Below are positions 19,190-28,979 of a stretch of 64,000 bases of DNA, one piece after another. The notes beneath the pieces are model-generated. The model saw only the letters and a program-made list of their open reading frames with translations, searched no databases and had not been told where the DNA came from. The first letter of the stretch is position 1; each line of letters starts with the position of its first letter. The stretch lies in the NCBI GenBank assembly GCA_020186115.1, contig WSYJ01000178.1, forward strand, positions 806,001 to 870,000. Reading direction: 5' to 3'. This DNA is from Histomonas meleagridis (lineage: Eukaryota; Parabasalia; Tritrichomonadida; Dientamoebidae). A program made the translations under genes and the position numbers.

Positions 19190-19696
19190 TTAGAAGAATT
19201 TTTTGAATGCTTTCTTTTTTTTAATGGGTAAAGTTGGGCCCGATATTTTCTCTGTTTTAGCTTTTGTTATCTTTTTTGTTCTTGCTTTGATTGATTTGCT
19301 AAATGTTTTAAATTCAAGTGTTAATAATCCTACCACGTTTTTGCTTTTATTTATTGTTGATTGCTTCAAGTAAAAGTTTTTAATAATTTTTGTTATTTTG
19401 TTTAATTTTGATATTGGAAATATTATTGTGTCCACAATCTTATTCTTATGATAGTCATCAATGAATTGATATATATCAATAAATAATGAATCCAATTCAG
19501 GCTCTTTACATTTAAAAAAGAATTCATCATTCCATATTGGATTTTGTGTTTTTTCTTGAATAGAAGAAGCAAAGCAATTGGTTGGGAATTGACTTCTAAG
19601 ACATAAAACAACAAATGTATTTGGTAGTTTATCATTTTCTTCATCATAATTTAAATATTGTGCTTTGGATACTTTCACATGAATTAACACTGACAT
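19190..19696 (-). CDS. Small C2-domain protein with basic tail
   Basis: 168 residues from ATG 19696 (MSVLIHVKVSKAQYL); preceding in-frame codons are TTG. Residues 1-125 form a single C2 domain: LIHVKVSKAQ (strand 1), FVVLCLRSQF, TQNPIWNDEFFFKC (the NPxWNE-type motif) and LFIDIYQF. Two acidic calcium sites are weakened (NDKLPNTF in place of DxxGxSDPY), so calcium binding is doubtful. The C-terminus is very basic (KARTKKITKAKTEK, PIKKKKAFKKFF) and could bind acidic lipid. Short C2 proteins with charged tails are common in trichomonads. Membrane recruitment is the likely role. Confidence 0.8.
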   Translation of the reverse strand: MSVLIHVKVSKAQYLNYDEENDKLPNTFVVLCLRSQFPTNCFASSIQEKTQNPIWNDEFFFKCKEPELDSLFIDIYQFIDDYHKNKIVDTIIFPISKLNKITKIIKNFYLKQSTINKSKNVVGLLTLEFKTFSKSIKARTKKITKAKTEKISGPTLPIKKKKAFKKFF

Positions 19697-19954
19697 CAAC
19701 AACAATAAAATAATTAAAAAAAACTTATTCTAACTTATTTATAAAAAGTAAAAGCATAATTATAAGTGATTATGAGAAAATTGTTTTTTGTTCCTGTCTT
19801 CTAAATTTTTTACAAGAATAAAATATTACTTCTTGTTGTATTCACAAATATAATAAAAAACGTACATATAACACCAGACATGTAACAAAACTCAAATGAT
19901 ATAATAGACTCTTGAAAGAAGAAGTGAATTAAAAAAATACGTTAAGAGCTTTTA

Positions 19955-21280
19955 ATGGAACAAGACGAAACATCCGAATTTTCCGAATCAAGTGCACCTT
20001 CAAGATTGATATCTTTTCCTCTTTCGGAAACAATGGATGACTCTTTAATTTCAACAGAAAATCAAACTGAAATTGATACAAGTGATGATTCTTTCGCTTT
20101 ACAATCCGAAGATAGTGACACTCTAGAACTCCTCCTTTTAGATCATATTACAGATAAATTGCTTCTTTCCAAAATGAACCAAAGATGGAAAGAATCTGTA
20201 AATAAAAAAATCAAAAAAAGGGAGACATTTTATTTTTCCTTAACACAACCAAATTTTGACGTTGATATACGAGCAGATTCACTCAAACATTTCCACCATT
20301 TAGAAAAAATTAATCAAATTTTCAGAATATTTAGGCATGAAATCTCAATTTCCAGACAAGCCAGAACAGTTAATTTTATTCTCCAAAGACGAAAAATCAG
20401 TAAATATTTTTGTTTATGGAAGTCAAGATTAATTACTAAAATTCAAAAACAAACGAAACAAAAATCACAAAAACTCCAATCGCTTCACTCTATTCGTCTT
20501 CCAGATCTCATCAAAAAACTGCATATTTTAGTTTCGAAACAAGCTGAACTTGAAACAATTTTAGAAACCAAAGAAACAGAAGAAACGAATTTAATAGAAA
20601 TATACAAAACACAAAAACGAGAAAATGAACAACTTCGCAAACTCGTTGCGATTGAAGAAACAGAAAACAAAAGAATTTCAACTTTAAAGGAAAATATTGT
20701 TAAAAATTACGAAGATCAAATTGCAACTTTACGCATTTCATTACGTAAAGAAATCGATCCAACGAACGAAATAATTAATGAAAGTCGAGAAAAACTTAAG
20801 AACCAACTTAAAATTAAAGAAGTTTCATCAATGTCTATTGATAATAATCAAAATATAATTCATAAGAAAATGAAATTTATTAAAGATAAACTGAACGAAG
20901 CGCGTGAAATCGCAATGGAGAAAAGATTAGAATTAATAAGTAATGAAGAAGAACAAAACGAATTAACTCAAAATATTTTGGAATTAAAAAATGAGATCAA
21001 GAAATTGAATAATTATTGCGAATTAATTACAAAAAATAAAAAATCAAATGATGAAATATCAGAAAAAAATTTAAAACATTTAAATAATGTATATGCGGAA
21101 CTAAATAAACAGTTAAAAAACGCAAATAAAAAAATTAAAGAATATGAAGAAGAACTAAAAAATCAAGATATAAGAATAGATACAATGAATAGAGAATTAA
21201 TAATTGTTAAACAAAGAGCAAGAACTGTCTCGGAAGCATTCACAGAGAATCTTTATTCGGATTCATCGAATTTTGGTTAA
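19955..21280 (+). CDS. Coiled-coil protein with acidic N-terminus
   Basis: 441 residues from ATG 19955. Residues 1-65 are Ser/Asp/Glu/Thr-rich and probably disordered. Residues 75-160 contain basic helical pieces with KMNQRWKESV and RRKISKYFCLWKSRL, the latter like a single Sfi1/IQ-type W-K-R motif. From about 170 to 430 the protein is a long coiled coil (for example EAREIAMEKRLELISNEEE). No catalytic motif. Likely cytoskeletal or centrin-associated, but this is inference. A TACGTTAAG box lies 15-23 nt before the start. It is divergent from the C2 gene, 258 bp away. Confidence 0.75.
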   Translation: MEQDETSEFSESSAPSRLISFPLSETMDDSLISTENQTEIDTSDDSFALQSEDSDTLELLLLDHITDKLLLSKMNQRWKESVNKKIKKRETFYFSLTQPNFDVDIRADSLKHFHHLEKINQIFRIFRHEISISRQARTVNFILQRRKISKYFCLWKSRLITKIQKQTKQKSQKLQSLHSIRLPDLIKKLHILVSKQAELETILETKETEETNLIEIYKTQKRENEQLRKLVAIEETENKRISTLKENIVKNYEDQIATLRISLRKEIDPTNEIINESREKLKNQLKIKEVSSMSIDNNQNIIHKKMKFIKDKLNEAREIAMEKRLELISNEEEQNELTQNILELKNEIKKLNNYCELITKNKKSNDEISEKNLKHLNNVYAELNKQLKNANKKIKEYEEELKNQDIRIDTMNRELIIVKQRARTVSEAFTENLYSDSSNFG

Positions 21281-21689
21281 TGTTTTTTTAATTTAAATTA
21301 TATAAATAAATGTTTTTATTATTTTTAATTTTGACATTTTCACCTAAAACTAATTATAGTTCGATTAAAGAAATAACAAATAACTTAACAATATAATATT
21401 AAAGTATAAATAATGCGCTATATATTGTTTCTTATGAAATTATTGTTTTTCTCATTGATTTATGTAAATATGAAATGCTAATTGGTCTTTAGCACAAATA
21501 TATTCTAATGGGCTTCAAATCAGATGAAGAATTCATATGGAAAAAGTATTTTAACTTATTTAATGCTCTGCATTAAGATCTTCTAAATAATAAAAAAAAT
21601 TTAATCGAATTTGAAAAACAAAAGTATTAATATGTAAATAGTTTATATAAAACTTAATCAATTCACATATTATATAAAAGAATATTTAT
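21281..21689. other. Intergenic, convergent 3' flanks
   Basis: About 410 bp of A/T-rich DNA between two convergent genes with several TAAA words; nothing else is recognisable. Confidence 0.45.
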
Positions 21690-22934
21690 TTATTTGGCAA
21701 GTGATCGTATGTTATCATACATACAGATCACAATGAATGCCACTCCAATCACCAGCAAGCACCAGGCCATTATGAACTTCGGCATGGAGTCCCTCTTGCA
21801 AATCCGTATGTAATATATCGCTGGTATTATGTATGACATAACCGGACACGCCAAACCTCCGATGAACGAAAAGATGGTATTTACGCTTTGTACGTTGATC
21901 GCAATTAGCGCAGCGCAAAGAAGAATTCCGCCTCCTTCGAGAATCCATCGAAATGTCGTCATTGGCCGATCTTGGAAAATCATTGCATCAAACGCTTGAC
22001 GCATGAAAAACAGGAGATTAGGGGATGTAAGAAGTAGGAGGATCGAATAAAGTGCTTTTATTATGATTGTGAACACTTCACCTTTGGGATAATATGATAA
22101 GATGACAGAATCGAGAATGCCATCAAAAAGTGTAAGATACGGAAAGATACCACCTAGGATGTAAAGGACAGTGGCGGCAAGTGTGGAAAAGAACATAGCA
22201 ACGGCTTGGCGCTTTGGAGTATTTGATTGCATCTGACCTAAGGTGCCGAAAATAAAGGGATGGCACGTAAAGGAGGTGCACTGGATGGCAAGTGATGGGA
22301 TGAAAATGTTATTAAGCGTGAATATCTTTAATTGATGTTGTGGATCAAACGGTTGTTTGGCAAACATAACAACGTCATGAATAATATAACACACAGCAAT
22401 GACAAGAGCAGACATAGATACGTATGAAAGTGCTCCAACAGATTTGAGCATTGTAATTGGAAATGTAATTAAACCAACACTAGCAAACACAAGAAACCAA
22501 CGGCTGTAACACCATGATGGAACACCTTTGATTTCATCAAGAACAGCTTGAATGATTTTACATGAAAATTGTGCATATATAATGTTGACACCAAAAAGTA
22601 CGATAATTGTGGTTAATTGTGGAATAATATTAAACCTTGGTTTTCCAAATGAAACACTCATTAAATTGTAGTAATCACTTACGCCTGACTTTGCGGCTGA
22701 ATCAATTAAGCAAACAAAAGAAAAATAACTTATTGCTGCAATAAAAATGATAACTATTAAATTTGTTCCAACACCACTACGGAAGCAGTATGGAATCCCA
22801 AGAAGACCAATTCCTGTAATAATATTGGTCAAAAAAATTATGGCTCGGCCCATAGCAATTTTCGGTGGTTGTTGAATCGTTGATTCTTCAGATAATAATG
22901 GTTTTTCCATACTCTGAAGTTGTTGAGAGTCCAT
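21690..22934 (-). CDS. AAAP-family amino acid transporter
   Basis: 414 residues with about eleven hydrophobic spans and a short polar N-terminus. The first span region, FLTNIITGIGLLGIPYCFRSG, is the AAAP (SLC32/36/38, Aa_trans) signature with G-I-G-L-L-G-I-P; later spans include SYFSFVCLIDSA and LTTIIVLFGVNIIYAQF. Members move amino acids by proton or sodium symport across plasma or vacuolar/lysosomal membranes; trichomonads depend on amino acid uptake. The substrate cannot be read from sequence. Start ATG 22934 (MDSQQLQSMEKPLLSEE) has an N-terminal acidic, Leu-Leu segment that could be a sorting motif. Divergent from the ARM-like gene 132 bp away. Confidence 0.9.
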   Translation of the reverse strand: MDSQQLQSMEKPLLSEESTIQQPPKIAMGRAIIFLTNIITGIGLLGIPYCFRSGVGTNLIVIIFIAAISYFSFVCLIDSAAKSGVSDYYNLMSVSFGKPRFNIIPQLTTIIVLFGVNIIYAQFSCKIIQAVLDEIKGVPSWCYSRWFLVFASVGLITFPITMLKSVGALSYVSMSALVIAVCYIIHDVVMFAKQPFDPQHQLKIFTLNNIFIPSLAIQCTSFTCHPFIFGTLGQMQSNTPKRQAVAMFFSTLAATVLYILGGIFPYLTLFDGILDSVILSYYPKGEVFTIIIKALYSILLLLTSPNLLFFMRQAFDAMIFQDRPMTTFRWILEGGGILLCAALIAINVQSVNTIFSFIGGLACPVMSYIIPAIYYIRICKRDSMPKFIMAWCLLVIGVAFIVICMYDNIRSLAK

Positions 22935-23066
22935 TTTTATGTCTGCTTTGTTTGCGCCGTCGTTTTTACTGAAAAAGTAAATAATTATATAGTTTACATT
23001 TACAGCGTAATTGAATGAAAAATAAACTATTAAAATTACTCATCGTCTTGACTACCAATAAAACTA

Positions 23067-24350
23067 ATGAAGAAAAATATTCTAGACGATAGTCTAGAAT
23101 TAAAAAGGGCATTAAGTAGATCTACTCAACATAGCCCTAAAGAAAATATCAACCCAGAAGAAATTTATCAATCTTTATTAATTCCAATGAATGAAATCCT
23201 TAACGGTATAAACATTGAAAACAACATAAATGTTCTAAGTGAAATGTCGACACTAAGTAGATTTCGTGTTTTAGAACAAAAACTTGATCAAATTGATTAT
23301 CCAATTGTTCAATTTTTTTCATTTGTACAAAACTTAGATGACACAATTATTCTCTCGAAGTGTTTGACAATTGTTGCTTTTTTATCATCTACAAAATTTT
23401 TCCCTTATCAATTTTTTTTTTTACCTCAAAATGTCACATATCTTATAAATGTTCTTTCAAACACCAAATTAAAAGCAACTTTTACACAAACTCTCTTAGT
23501 TCTAAAATATTTAATTAAGAGATCGATCGATTTTCGAAATCATTTACTCGAAAATGGTATACTTGAAATCCTTAGCAAATCACCATATTTAACCAATTGT
23601 CCAAGAGCTTCAAGTTTTCTTGAAACAATTGTATTTATGGGTCCACTTCCAGAAATTTTTTATCATCAGATAACAAATTTGCTTAGCACACTAATTCACT
23701 CAACTCAACCGCAAACTATTAGAAGTGTAATTAACACAACTCATCAAATTATACTACAAGGAATTAATGGAATTAATTACAATTTTATATACGAAAATTT
23801 GAATACTTTATCCGATAACCGTCAACCGTCGACTGTTCTTTGCTCTTTAGGAGAGCTTTTGTGCGACATCCCGAATGTTCCAATCACTATAGCACAAAAA
23901 TATGTTGAGTACATGAAGCAATATAAAGAATTAGTATCACCTACAATGAAATTATTTCGAGTTAAATATGATGAATGGTCTGGTCCGTTTGATGATGAGC
24001 TCATAGAAATTATGATAAATCTATTCGATGTTGTTGATTACAAGGAACAAGTTGAAATTTTCAAAACGTTAATATTGTATTTCCCATTTAATATGGTTTA
24101 TGACATACGAGTTGTAGCTAAACTTCTTGAGTTTCTACCAAATCCGCAGTTCACGAAAGAGTGTTTTTACAAGTTAATGACAATACTTAACTTGAATTTG
24201 AATAATGAACAAAGAATTGAATTATGCGATTTGATTGATTCAGAAATGTCAGACGTAGAAACGATTCTTGAACAATGCTCCGATGCAGATGAAGTTGGCG
24301 AAATGTTCTTTCAGATGTATGAAGAATGGAAACAAGTTTCAGTCAACTGA
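23067..24350 (+). CDS. Armadillo/HEAT-like helical protein, unrecognised
   Basis: 427 residues, ATG 23067. After a polar N-terminus of about 45 residues the protein is made of repeated helix pairs with ARM-like spacing (for example TLLVLKYLIKRSIDFRNHLL and LLENGILEILSKSPYLTNC). The ending is acidic with DADEVGEMFFQMYEEW. Such proteins are scaffolds. I recognise no specific family and see no catalytic residues, signal peptide or membrane span. It is immediately followed by A/T-rich 3' DNA. Confidence 0.65.
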   Translation: MKKNILDDSLELKRALSRSTQHSPKENINPEEIYQSLLIPMNEILNGINIENNINVLSEMSTLSRFRVLEQKLDQIDYPIVQFFSFVQNLDDTIILSKCLTIVAFLSSTKFFPYQFFFLPQNVTYLINVLSNTKLKATFTQTLLVLKYLIKRSIDFRNHLLENGILEILSKSPYLTNCPRASSFLETIVFMGPLPEIFYHQITNLLSTLIHSTQPQTIRSVINTTHQIILQGINGINYNFIYENLNTLSDNRQPSTVLCSLGELLCDIPNVPITIAQKYVEYMKQYKELVSPTMKLFRVKYDEWSGPFDDELIEIMINLFDVVDYKEQVEIFKTLILYFPFNMVYDIRVVAKLLEFLPNPQFTKECFYKLMTILNLNLNNEQRIELCDLIDSEMSDVETILEQCSDADEVGEMFFQMYEEWKQVSVN

Positions 24351-24746
24351 AATCAAAAGTGACATACCAACACTAACATATAATTCCGGTGATTTTTCAA
24401 ACAAAATTATATAATACATTAGATATTTCACATGTGAATAAATTGATTTTTTACAAATAATTCAAAAAATTTGTTATTTATTAATTTTCATCAATTTTAA
24501 TATAAATTTAAATTTATAAATTATTTTATGAATATAACTTTATAACAATGAGTATTTTCCAAGATATTTTGTTTCTTATCATAAATATGAAGTATATACT
24601 TCTGTATATGTTCATTACGTAATGAAGGGTTGGAAATTAATTAAAAAGATTTTTTTAAGAAAAAAAAAATTAAATGAAGTTTGCACTTTTATTTATTTGT
24701 TGTTTCTTTTTGTTCCTATTTACGAAGAGTTAAACACAAGTGCGAC
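24351..24746. other. Intergenic, no secure gene
   Basis: About 400 bp of A/T-rich DNA 3' of the ARM-like gene. A 62-codon frame (24622-24810) starts here but runs through the hairpin array and has no recognisable content, so it is not annotated as a gene. Confidence 0.45.
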
Positions 24747-24836
24747 AAAGGAATGTTCCTTTATTTTAGTTTTGTTGACTCCATTTTTTGGAGTTATAAT
24801 TTTTTTTTAGTTAATTTCTTCCCATACATTAATGGG
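24747..24836. repeat. Array of three short hairpins
   Basis: Three perfect inverted repeats in 90 bp: AAAGGAA/TTCCTTT (24747-24762, 2-nt loop), ACTCCA/TGGAGT (24778-24794, 5-nt loop) and CCCAT/ATGGG (24821-24836, 6-nt loop). The third element with its right flank, CCCATACATTAATGGGTAT, is repeated with one change at 61523. The array ends 38 bp from the stop of the minus-strand gene at 24875, so it may lie in that mRNA's 3' end or be a dispersed repeat. Confidence 0.55.
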
Positions 24837-24874
24837 TATGAATTTATAATTTAAATAATTTACACAAAAATAAA

Positions 24875-26149
24875 TCAATTTGCATTTAAAACTTCTTCAA
24901 TCAATTCTACATTAAATTGAACACGTGCTATCGAAAGATTTGTTGATTCCACTACTTTGTCTATATCATTTCTCGTCAATTCCTTTCCAAAGTTGACTTT
25001 TTTCATATTTTCCAAAATTTTTTCTTTTGGTTTTTCGTTGTCACTTTTCGACTTTTTTAGTGCCACTTTCACTTCATCAACCGCTTTTTGAATGTTTTTC
25101 ATTTGGTTTTGATTTCCGAACAAAGCAAAACAATGAATTCTTTTGTCGACGATCAATAAATATTGCAAAAAGTTAAGCGATGTAACCAAAAGTTCTGTTT
25201 TCCCAACAGGATTTCGAGTAACATTAGGATTCATTATTAATGGAAGAAGCGTGTTTCCGACCATTGGAGACCTAAATAAGCCACTTTTACTTGAGTGGAT
25301 AATACGTTTTAACTCTTGAATAATAACACATAATGTCGCTTCCGGTGTTTCGGGACTTTCAAGGACTAAACGAAGCGTATGAAACTTGTTTTCTTCGTTC
25401 ATTGAATTTAAGATTTTTAATGCTGTTGACCAAGATGACCTAGCTGCTTCAATAGTGGATAGATAAGGACCACTAGTAACTATGGAAGTGAATAAGTCAC
25501 GTGGAGATGTTGGATTTGTAATAAATGATGATAATTTAATTCCATCATTTTGAAGATGTGGTCGACCTGACTTCATCAAAAGAAGAGACAGACGCTCAAG
25601 AGAAAGGAGTGTGAATTTATCGGGGAAATAAAGTGCACAACGAGAAAATGATAATTGATATGAATGTGGATACTTGGAAAAAGTAACTGCTACTTCTTTA
25701 GTAACTTCTGTGGAACCATTAAGGAAAAGATTGAGAACAATTTCTGCATTTTTTTGTGGAAACTCTGGAACAAAAAGTGATAAATAAATATAATATGTTG
25801 CACTAGGATCTGTTGGTGTTTCTTCTTGAATGAATTCTGGAATTTCCATAAGTTGTTCAGGAGTGAAACTTGATGTTAATTGAAATATTAATTCTATGAA
25901 TTCTTGAGAAATTAGAGGCGAACTTGTTTTAAGTTTATCGATGAGAATAATAATTAAGCCGGATAATCTCTTAAATAAAGCAAATGGAAATGAATCAAGA
26001 AGAGATAACCATTCTGAAAACATAAGATAAATTTCTTTTCCACTTTCCTCCACGAAATATTTTTTTAATTTTTCCAGTGATTCATCTTGCGGTGTTTTTA
26101 TTTTTTTTATATTATCCAAAAGTTCATTAATTTCAGTATAATATTCCAT
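24875..26149 (-). CDS. Glomulin/ALF4-like HEAT protein
   Basis: 424 residues, helical repeats throughout. The C-terminal region, LLVTSLNFLQYLLIVDKR followed by a basic linker and VQFNVELIEEVL, resembles the RBX1-binding C-terminus of glomulin/ALF4 proteins (family pattern: SALNLLRFLL.RDK), and the 'TSPRDLFTSIV' part fits too. Family role: binds RBX1 and restrains cullin-RING ubiquitin ligases. Human glomulin is about 590 residues, so this one is shorter. ATG 26149 (MEYYTEINELLDNIKKIK). It is head-to-head with the Integrator-4-like gene, 45 bp or less apart. The match is by pattern only. Confidence 0.5.
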   Translation of the reverse strand: MEYYTEINELLDNIKKIKTPQDESLEKLKKYFVEESGKEIYLMFSEWLSLLDSFPFALFKRLSGLIIILIDKLKTSSPLISQEFIELIFQLTSSFTPEQLMEIPEFIQEETPTDPSATYYIYLSLFVPEFPQKNAEIVLNLFLNGSTEVTKEVAVTFSKYPHSYQLSFSRCALYFPDKFTLLSLERLSLLLMKSGRPHLQNDGIKLSSFITNPTSPRDLFTSIVTSGPYLSTIEAARSSWSTALKILNSMNEENKFHTLRLVLESPETPEATLCVIIQELKRIIHSSKSGLFRSPMVGNTLLPLIMNPNVTRNPVGKTELLVTSLNFLQYLLIVDKRIHCFALFGNQNQMKNIQKAVDEVKVALKKSKSDNEKPKEKILENMKKVNFGKELTRNDIDKVVESTNLSIARVQFNVELIEEVLNAN

Positions 26150-26194
26150 ATGATAAAAAGTGGCATTAATTGTGCGTTTATTTGGCCAATATCA
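26150..26194. promoter_or_regulatory. Very compact bidirectional promoter region
   Basis: The minus-strand ATG ends at 26149 and the preferred plus-strand ATG is at 26195, leaving 45 bp. CATATG at 26147-26152 even provides touching ATG codons on both strands. Inside are TGCGTTTATTTGG and GCATTAATTG; no other start signals can be placed, so both genes must be driven from this stretch or from within each other's coding region. Confidence 0.45.
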
Positions 26195-27721
26195 ATGTCT
26201 TCAAATCATGCGCAAAAAGCCAAAAGATGGACAAATATTCCACAAAACCCAATAATGGCTGAAGGGTTCTCTGTGTTTGATAGCACTAATATATTATCCA
26301 AAAAAAAATTCCTTTCAACATTTGAATTCAAATTTTTTTCTTCATCCAAAGATGATCAAATGGCCATTTACAATGTCCTTTTCCTCTTTTCTCGTGACCC
26401 AAGTCCACTCATTCGTGTTAAAGCATTATCAATACTCAATTCCATAGGAATTCCAACATCTTTCGTTCTTGAAACTCTCTCAAAACAAGAGAAAAATTTT
26501 TCATCGCCAAACTCTATGCACGTTGGCACCATGGAAGTCTGTTTAGAAGATCCATATCCCGAAGTTCGTGTCGAGTCAATCAAATTATTAGCGTCCACAA
26601 TCAAAACGCCCGATGACAAACATTCTCAGCAAGTTATCACAGCTATTACACAAATGACAAATGACACATCACCCAAAGTACGCTCAGAAGCTATTCATGC
26701 GTTATCGAATGCATGTCGAATTCTAAATCATTTAATCACACTCGAAGATAACCAACTTCGCGTTATCCTTCCAATCATTGTGGAATCAGGATCAACTCCT
26801 GAGGAAAAGCAGAACGTTCTCGACTGCATCTCACAACTCAAAGCAATAAGCACATCACAAACTCAAAAAGTGCTCGACGAACTTAGCAACGCAGCCCGAC
26901 GGTTTAACCGCGAGCGAGTGAACTTCACCGCTTATGCGTTCGGTGTCAACAACTTCTATTTCATGCGTATTGTTGCTGACCGATTTTTGAAATCTCGTTC
27001 AACAATCACAAATGAAATAGATCTTGTGAAACCAGAGAATTTCGCGAAAATTATATCGATTTTATCTGCTTGTCAACAGTCGCCATTTCCTTTACCAGAG
27101 TACTTACAAAAGTACGCATTTTGTTTCACTCCGATTTTAGCGTATTACGAGAAAATGAGAAAAGAAAGTTTCCAGCCAAAGATCGAAAACAGATTTGTGG
27201 ACTTGGACAGGCTAAAGAGGTTAACAGAAAACTCAATACTGAACGTGAGGCAAATCGTGAAGGAGGATGAGGCAATGAAAGACGCAGTCGAACTGATGCT
27301 ATTGAAAAAGTCGCCAAACGGTTTTCTGGTTCAGCAATTCAATGAGAATACGTTTACGGTGTCAAAATATGTCTGCACGCTGAAAAGCCCCGAGTCAAAC
27401 ACAAAGCTTACGCCTGCACGGCAATTCTTGCAGAACTTTACTATCCCTTTCATTGGGAAAATATCGCCGTTGCCACCGCCTGATTATAAGTTTGTAATTG
27501 TGATCGATGTACCATTACACCAATTAAATCCTCCATATCAACAAATAAGATTGGAAATACCAATCGATAACAATGGAGAGTTTAATTACCATCCGTCTTT
27601 GTCGTTCCCAGTGTTTAATCCGTATTGCATAATTCATATTTATACAAATTTGATAACACCGGAAAACGAAGAAATTAACATAAATGAAAAGCCAGTCGAA
27701 ATGTGGTTTAAAGTGTACTAA
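26195..27721 (+). CDS. Integrator complex subunit 4-like HEAT protein
   Basis: 508 residues from ATG 26195 (MSSNHAQKAKRW); ATG 26150 would add 15 residues that read less like protein. HEAT repeats carry the canonical D-P-x-x-x-V/I-R pattern: RDPSPLIRVKALSIL, EDPYPEVRVESIKLL, NDTSPKVRSEAIHAL. The C-terminal 110 residues (from FTIPFIGKISPLPPPDYK) look like a beta-sandwich as in INTS4. INTS4 forms the cleavage module with INTS9/11 that processes snRNA 3' ends and attenuates Pol II. Human INTS4 is 963 residues, so this version is short. Other HEAT scaffolds remain possible. G/C content rises in the middle of the gene. Confidence 0.55.
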   Translation: MSSNHAQKAKRWTNIPQNPIMAEGFSVFDSTNILSKKKFLSTFEFKFFSSSKDDQMAIYNVLFLFSRDPSPLIRVKALSILNSIGIPTSFVLETLSKQEKNFSSPNSMHVGTMEVCLEDPYPEVRVESIKLLASTIKTPDDKHSQQVITAITQMTNDTSPKVRSEAIHALSNACRILNHLITLEDNQLRVILPIIVESGSTPEEKQNVLDCISQLKAISTSQTQKVLDELSNAARRFNRERVNFTAYAFGVNNFYFMRIVADRFLKSRSTITNEIDLVKPENFAKIISILSACQQSPFPLPEYLQKYAFCFTPILAYYEKMRKESFQPKIENRFVDLDRLKRLTENSILNVRQIVKEDEAMKDAVELMLLKKSPNGFLVQQFNENTFTVSKYVCTLKSPESNTKLTPARQFLQNFTIPFIGKISPLPPPDYKFVIVIDVPLHQLNPPYQQIRLEIPIDNNGEFNYHPSLSFPVFNPYCIIHIYTNLITPENEEININEKPVEMWFKVY

Positions 27722-27872
27722 GAAAATTATCATAATTCGATATATGCATTTGATCCATATAAATTCATAACTGTTATGTAAATTATCATTTGAAATATCA
27801 TTAATTTTCATTTTTTGCTTTCAATGTATTATTTTTTACATTCATTCAAAAGTCATTTAAAAAGTTTTCAGA

Positions 27873-28721
27873 ATGAACAACCAAAAGTATCAACTTTCCC
27901 CTCCAAATAAACTACGGACTCAAACATCAGAACAAATAATACAAATCGTGAGTAACATTGTATCTTCTTCTGATAACAGAGCGAGTACTATTCATTATCT
28001 GAAAAATTATAAAAATCGAATTCCAAATCTGCCATCACATCTATGGTATACGCCGGGAGTGATAAGCAGTTTGTTAGGCGAAATAATTTCTTTTTATCCG
28101 AGTGTTTCATCTGGAAATATTGATGAATCGAATACAGAAAAAGCATTAGACATATTATCCCTATTTCAGTGTATATCAAAAGACCCGGAAACAAAAATTC
28201 CGTTCATTCAAGCAAACATTCCGACGTATCTTCTTCCGTTTTTATATTCAAATATCCCAAAGAAGGAAATCGAATATATGAAATTAGCGTCACTCGGAAT
28301 ATTTTCGGATCTTTTACTCGATGATTCACAAGAAATCATCGATTATTACATCCAAATCGATCTCATTCCAATACTACTCAAAATTCTCAAATACGGAACA
28401 GACGTCACACAAATAGTTTCCGCTTTTATCTTAGACAAAATTATCTCAAATGCACATGGAATAGAGTCAATTTGCTCAGATATCGAAAAAATCGCTTCAG
28501 TGGTTAAAGTCCTCAGCGAAGTCGTTGTTCGGCTATGTAAAAACTTTGTTCCAAATCTTTCGAAATATATCGTAAACTCATTCAACGCACTAATTGAGAA
28601 AGATAAGGCAAAGCCAATCATCGTCTCAATGTGGAACAATTCCTTCAAAGACATTCAAGCGACCGAGGCCTGCAGCGAAGAATTTATAAATATGTTGTAC
28701 ACTCTCAAAAGTGGTTGTTGA
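27873..28721 (+). CDS. CNOT9: CNOT9/RCD1/Caf40, CCR4-NOT subunit
   Basis: 282 residues, close to the usual length. The armadillo core is well conserved: ALDILSLFQCISKDPETKI, FIQANIPTYLLPFLYS, EYMKLASLGIFSDLL, IPILLKILKYGTDVTQIVSAFILDKII. These match the human blocks ALALLQCVASHPETR, AHIPLFLYPFL and ATFILQKILLDD. CNOT9 is a peptide-binding subunit of the cytoplasmic CCR4-NOT deadenylase, linking it to RNA-binding proteins. ATG 27873 (MNNQKYQLSPP) is the only sensible start. Same strand as INTS4-like, 151 bp downstream. Confidence 0.93.
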   Translation: MNNQKYQLSPPNKLRTQTSEQIIQIVSNIVSSSDNRASTIHYLKNYKNRIPNLPSHLWYTPGVISSLLGEIISFYPSVSSGNIDESNTEKALDILSLFQCISKDPETKIPFIQANIPTYLLPFLYSNIPKKEIEYMKLASLGIFSDLLLDDSQEIIDYYIQIDLIPILLKILKYGTDVTQIVSAFILDKIISNAHGIESICSDIEKIASVVKVLSEVVVRLCKNFVPNLSKYIVNSFNALIEKDKAKPIIVSMWNNSFKDIQATEACSEEFINMLYTLKSGC

Positions 28722-28979
28722 CAATTGCATTTCGCTTCTCATCCTTATTAAGTGTTTGTTTTGTTTCATATTCATAAAACTTTCAAATTAAAATTCTTTT
28801 TGTGAGTGAGATTTTGGCATCAAGCTTTGATGTGCCGAAGAGTTCTCTTCTATTCAAATTCAAATTATTCCATTTGAGGAGTCATCAGAGATCATTTTGA
28901 GGGCTTTTCATTAATTTCTCCACTTTTTCGTTCAAAAAGTGGGCCCATTGAAATAACAAAACTGACAAAATTAGATACA

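Noticed and set aside
24622-24810. 62-codon frame with ATG
   Set aside because: It runs through the hairpin array, is hydrophobic low-complexity text and has no recognisable domain.
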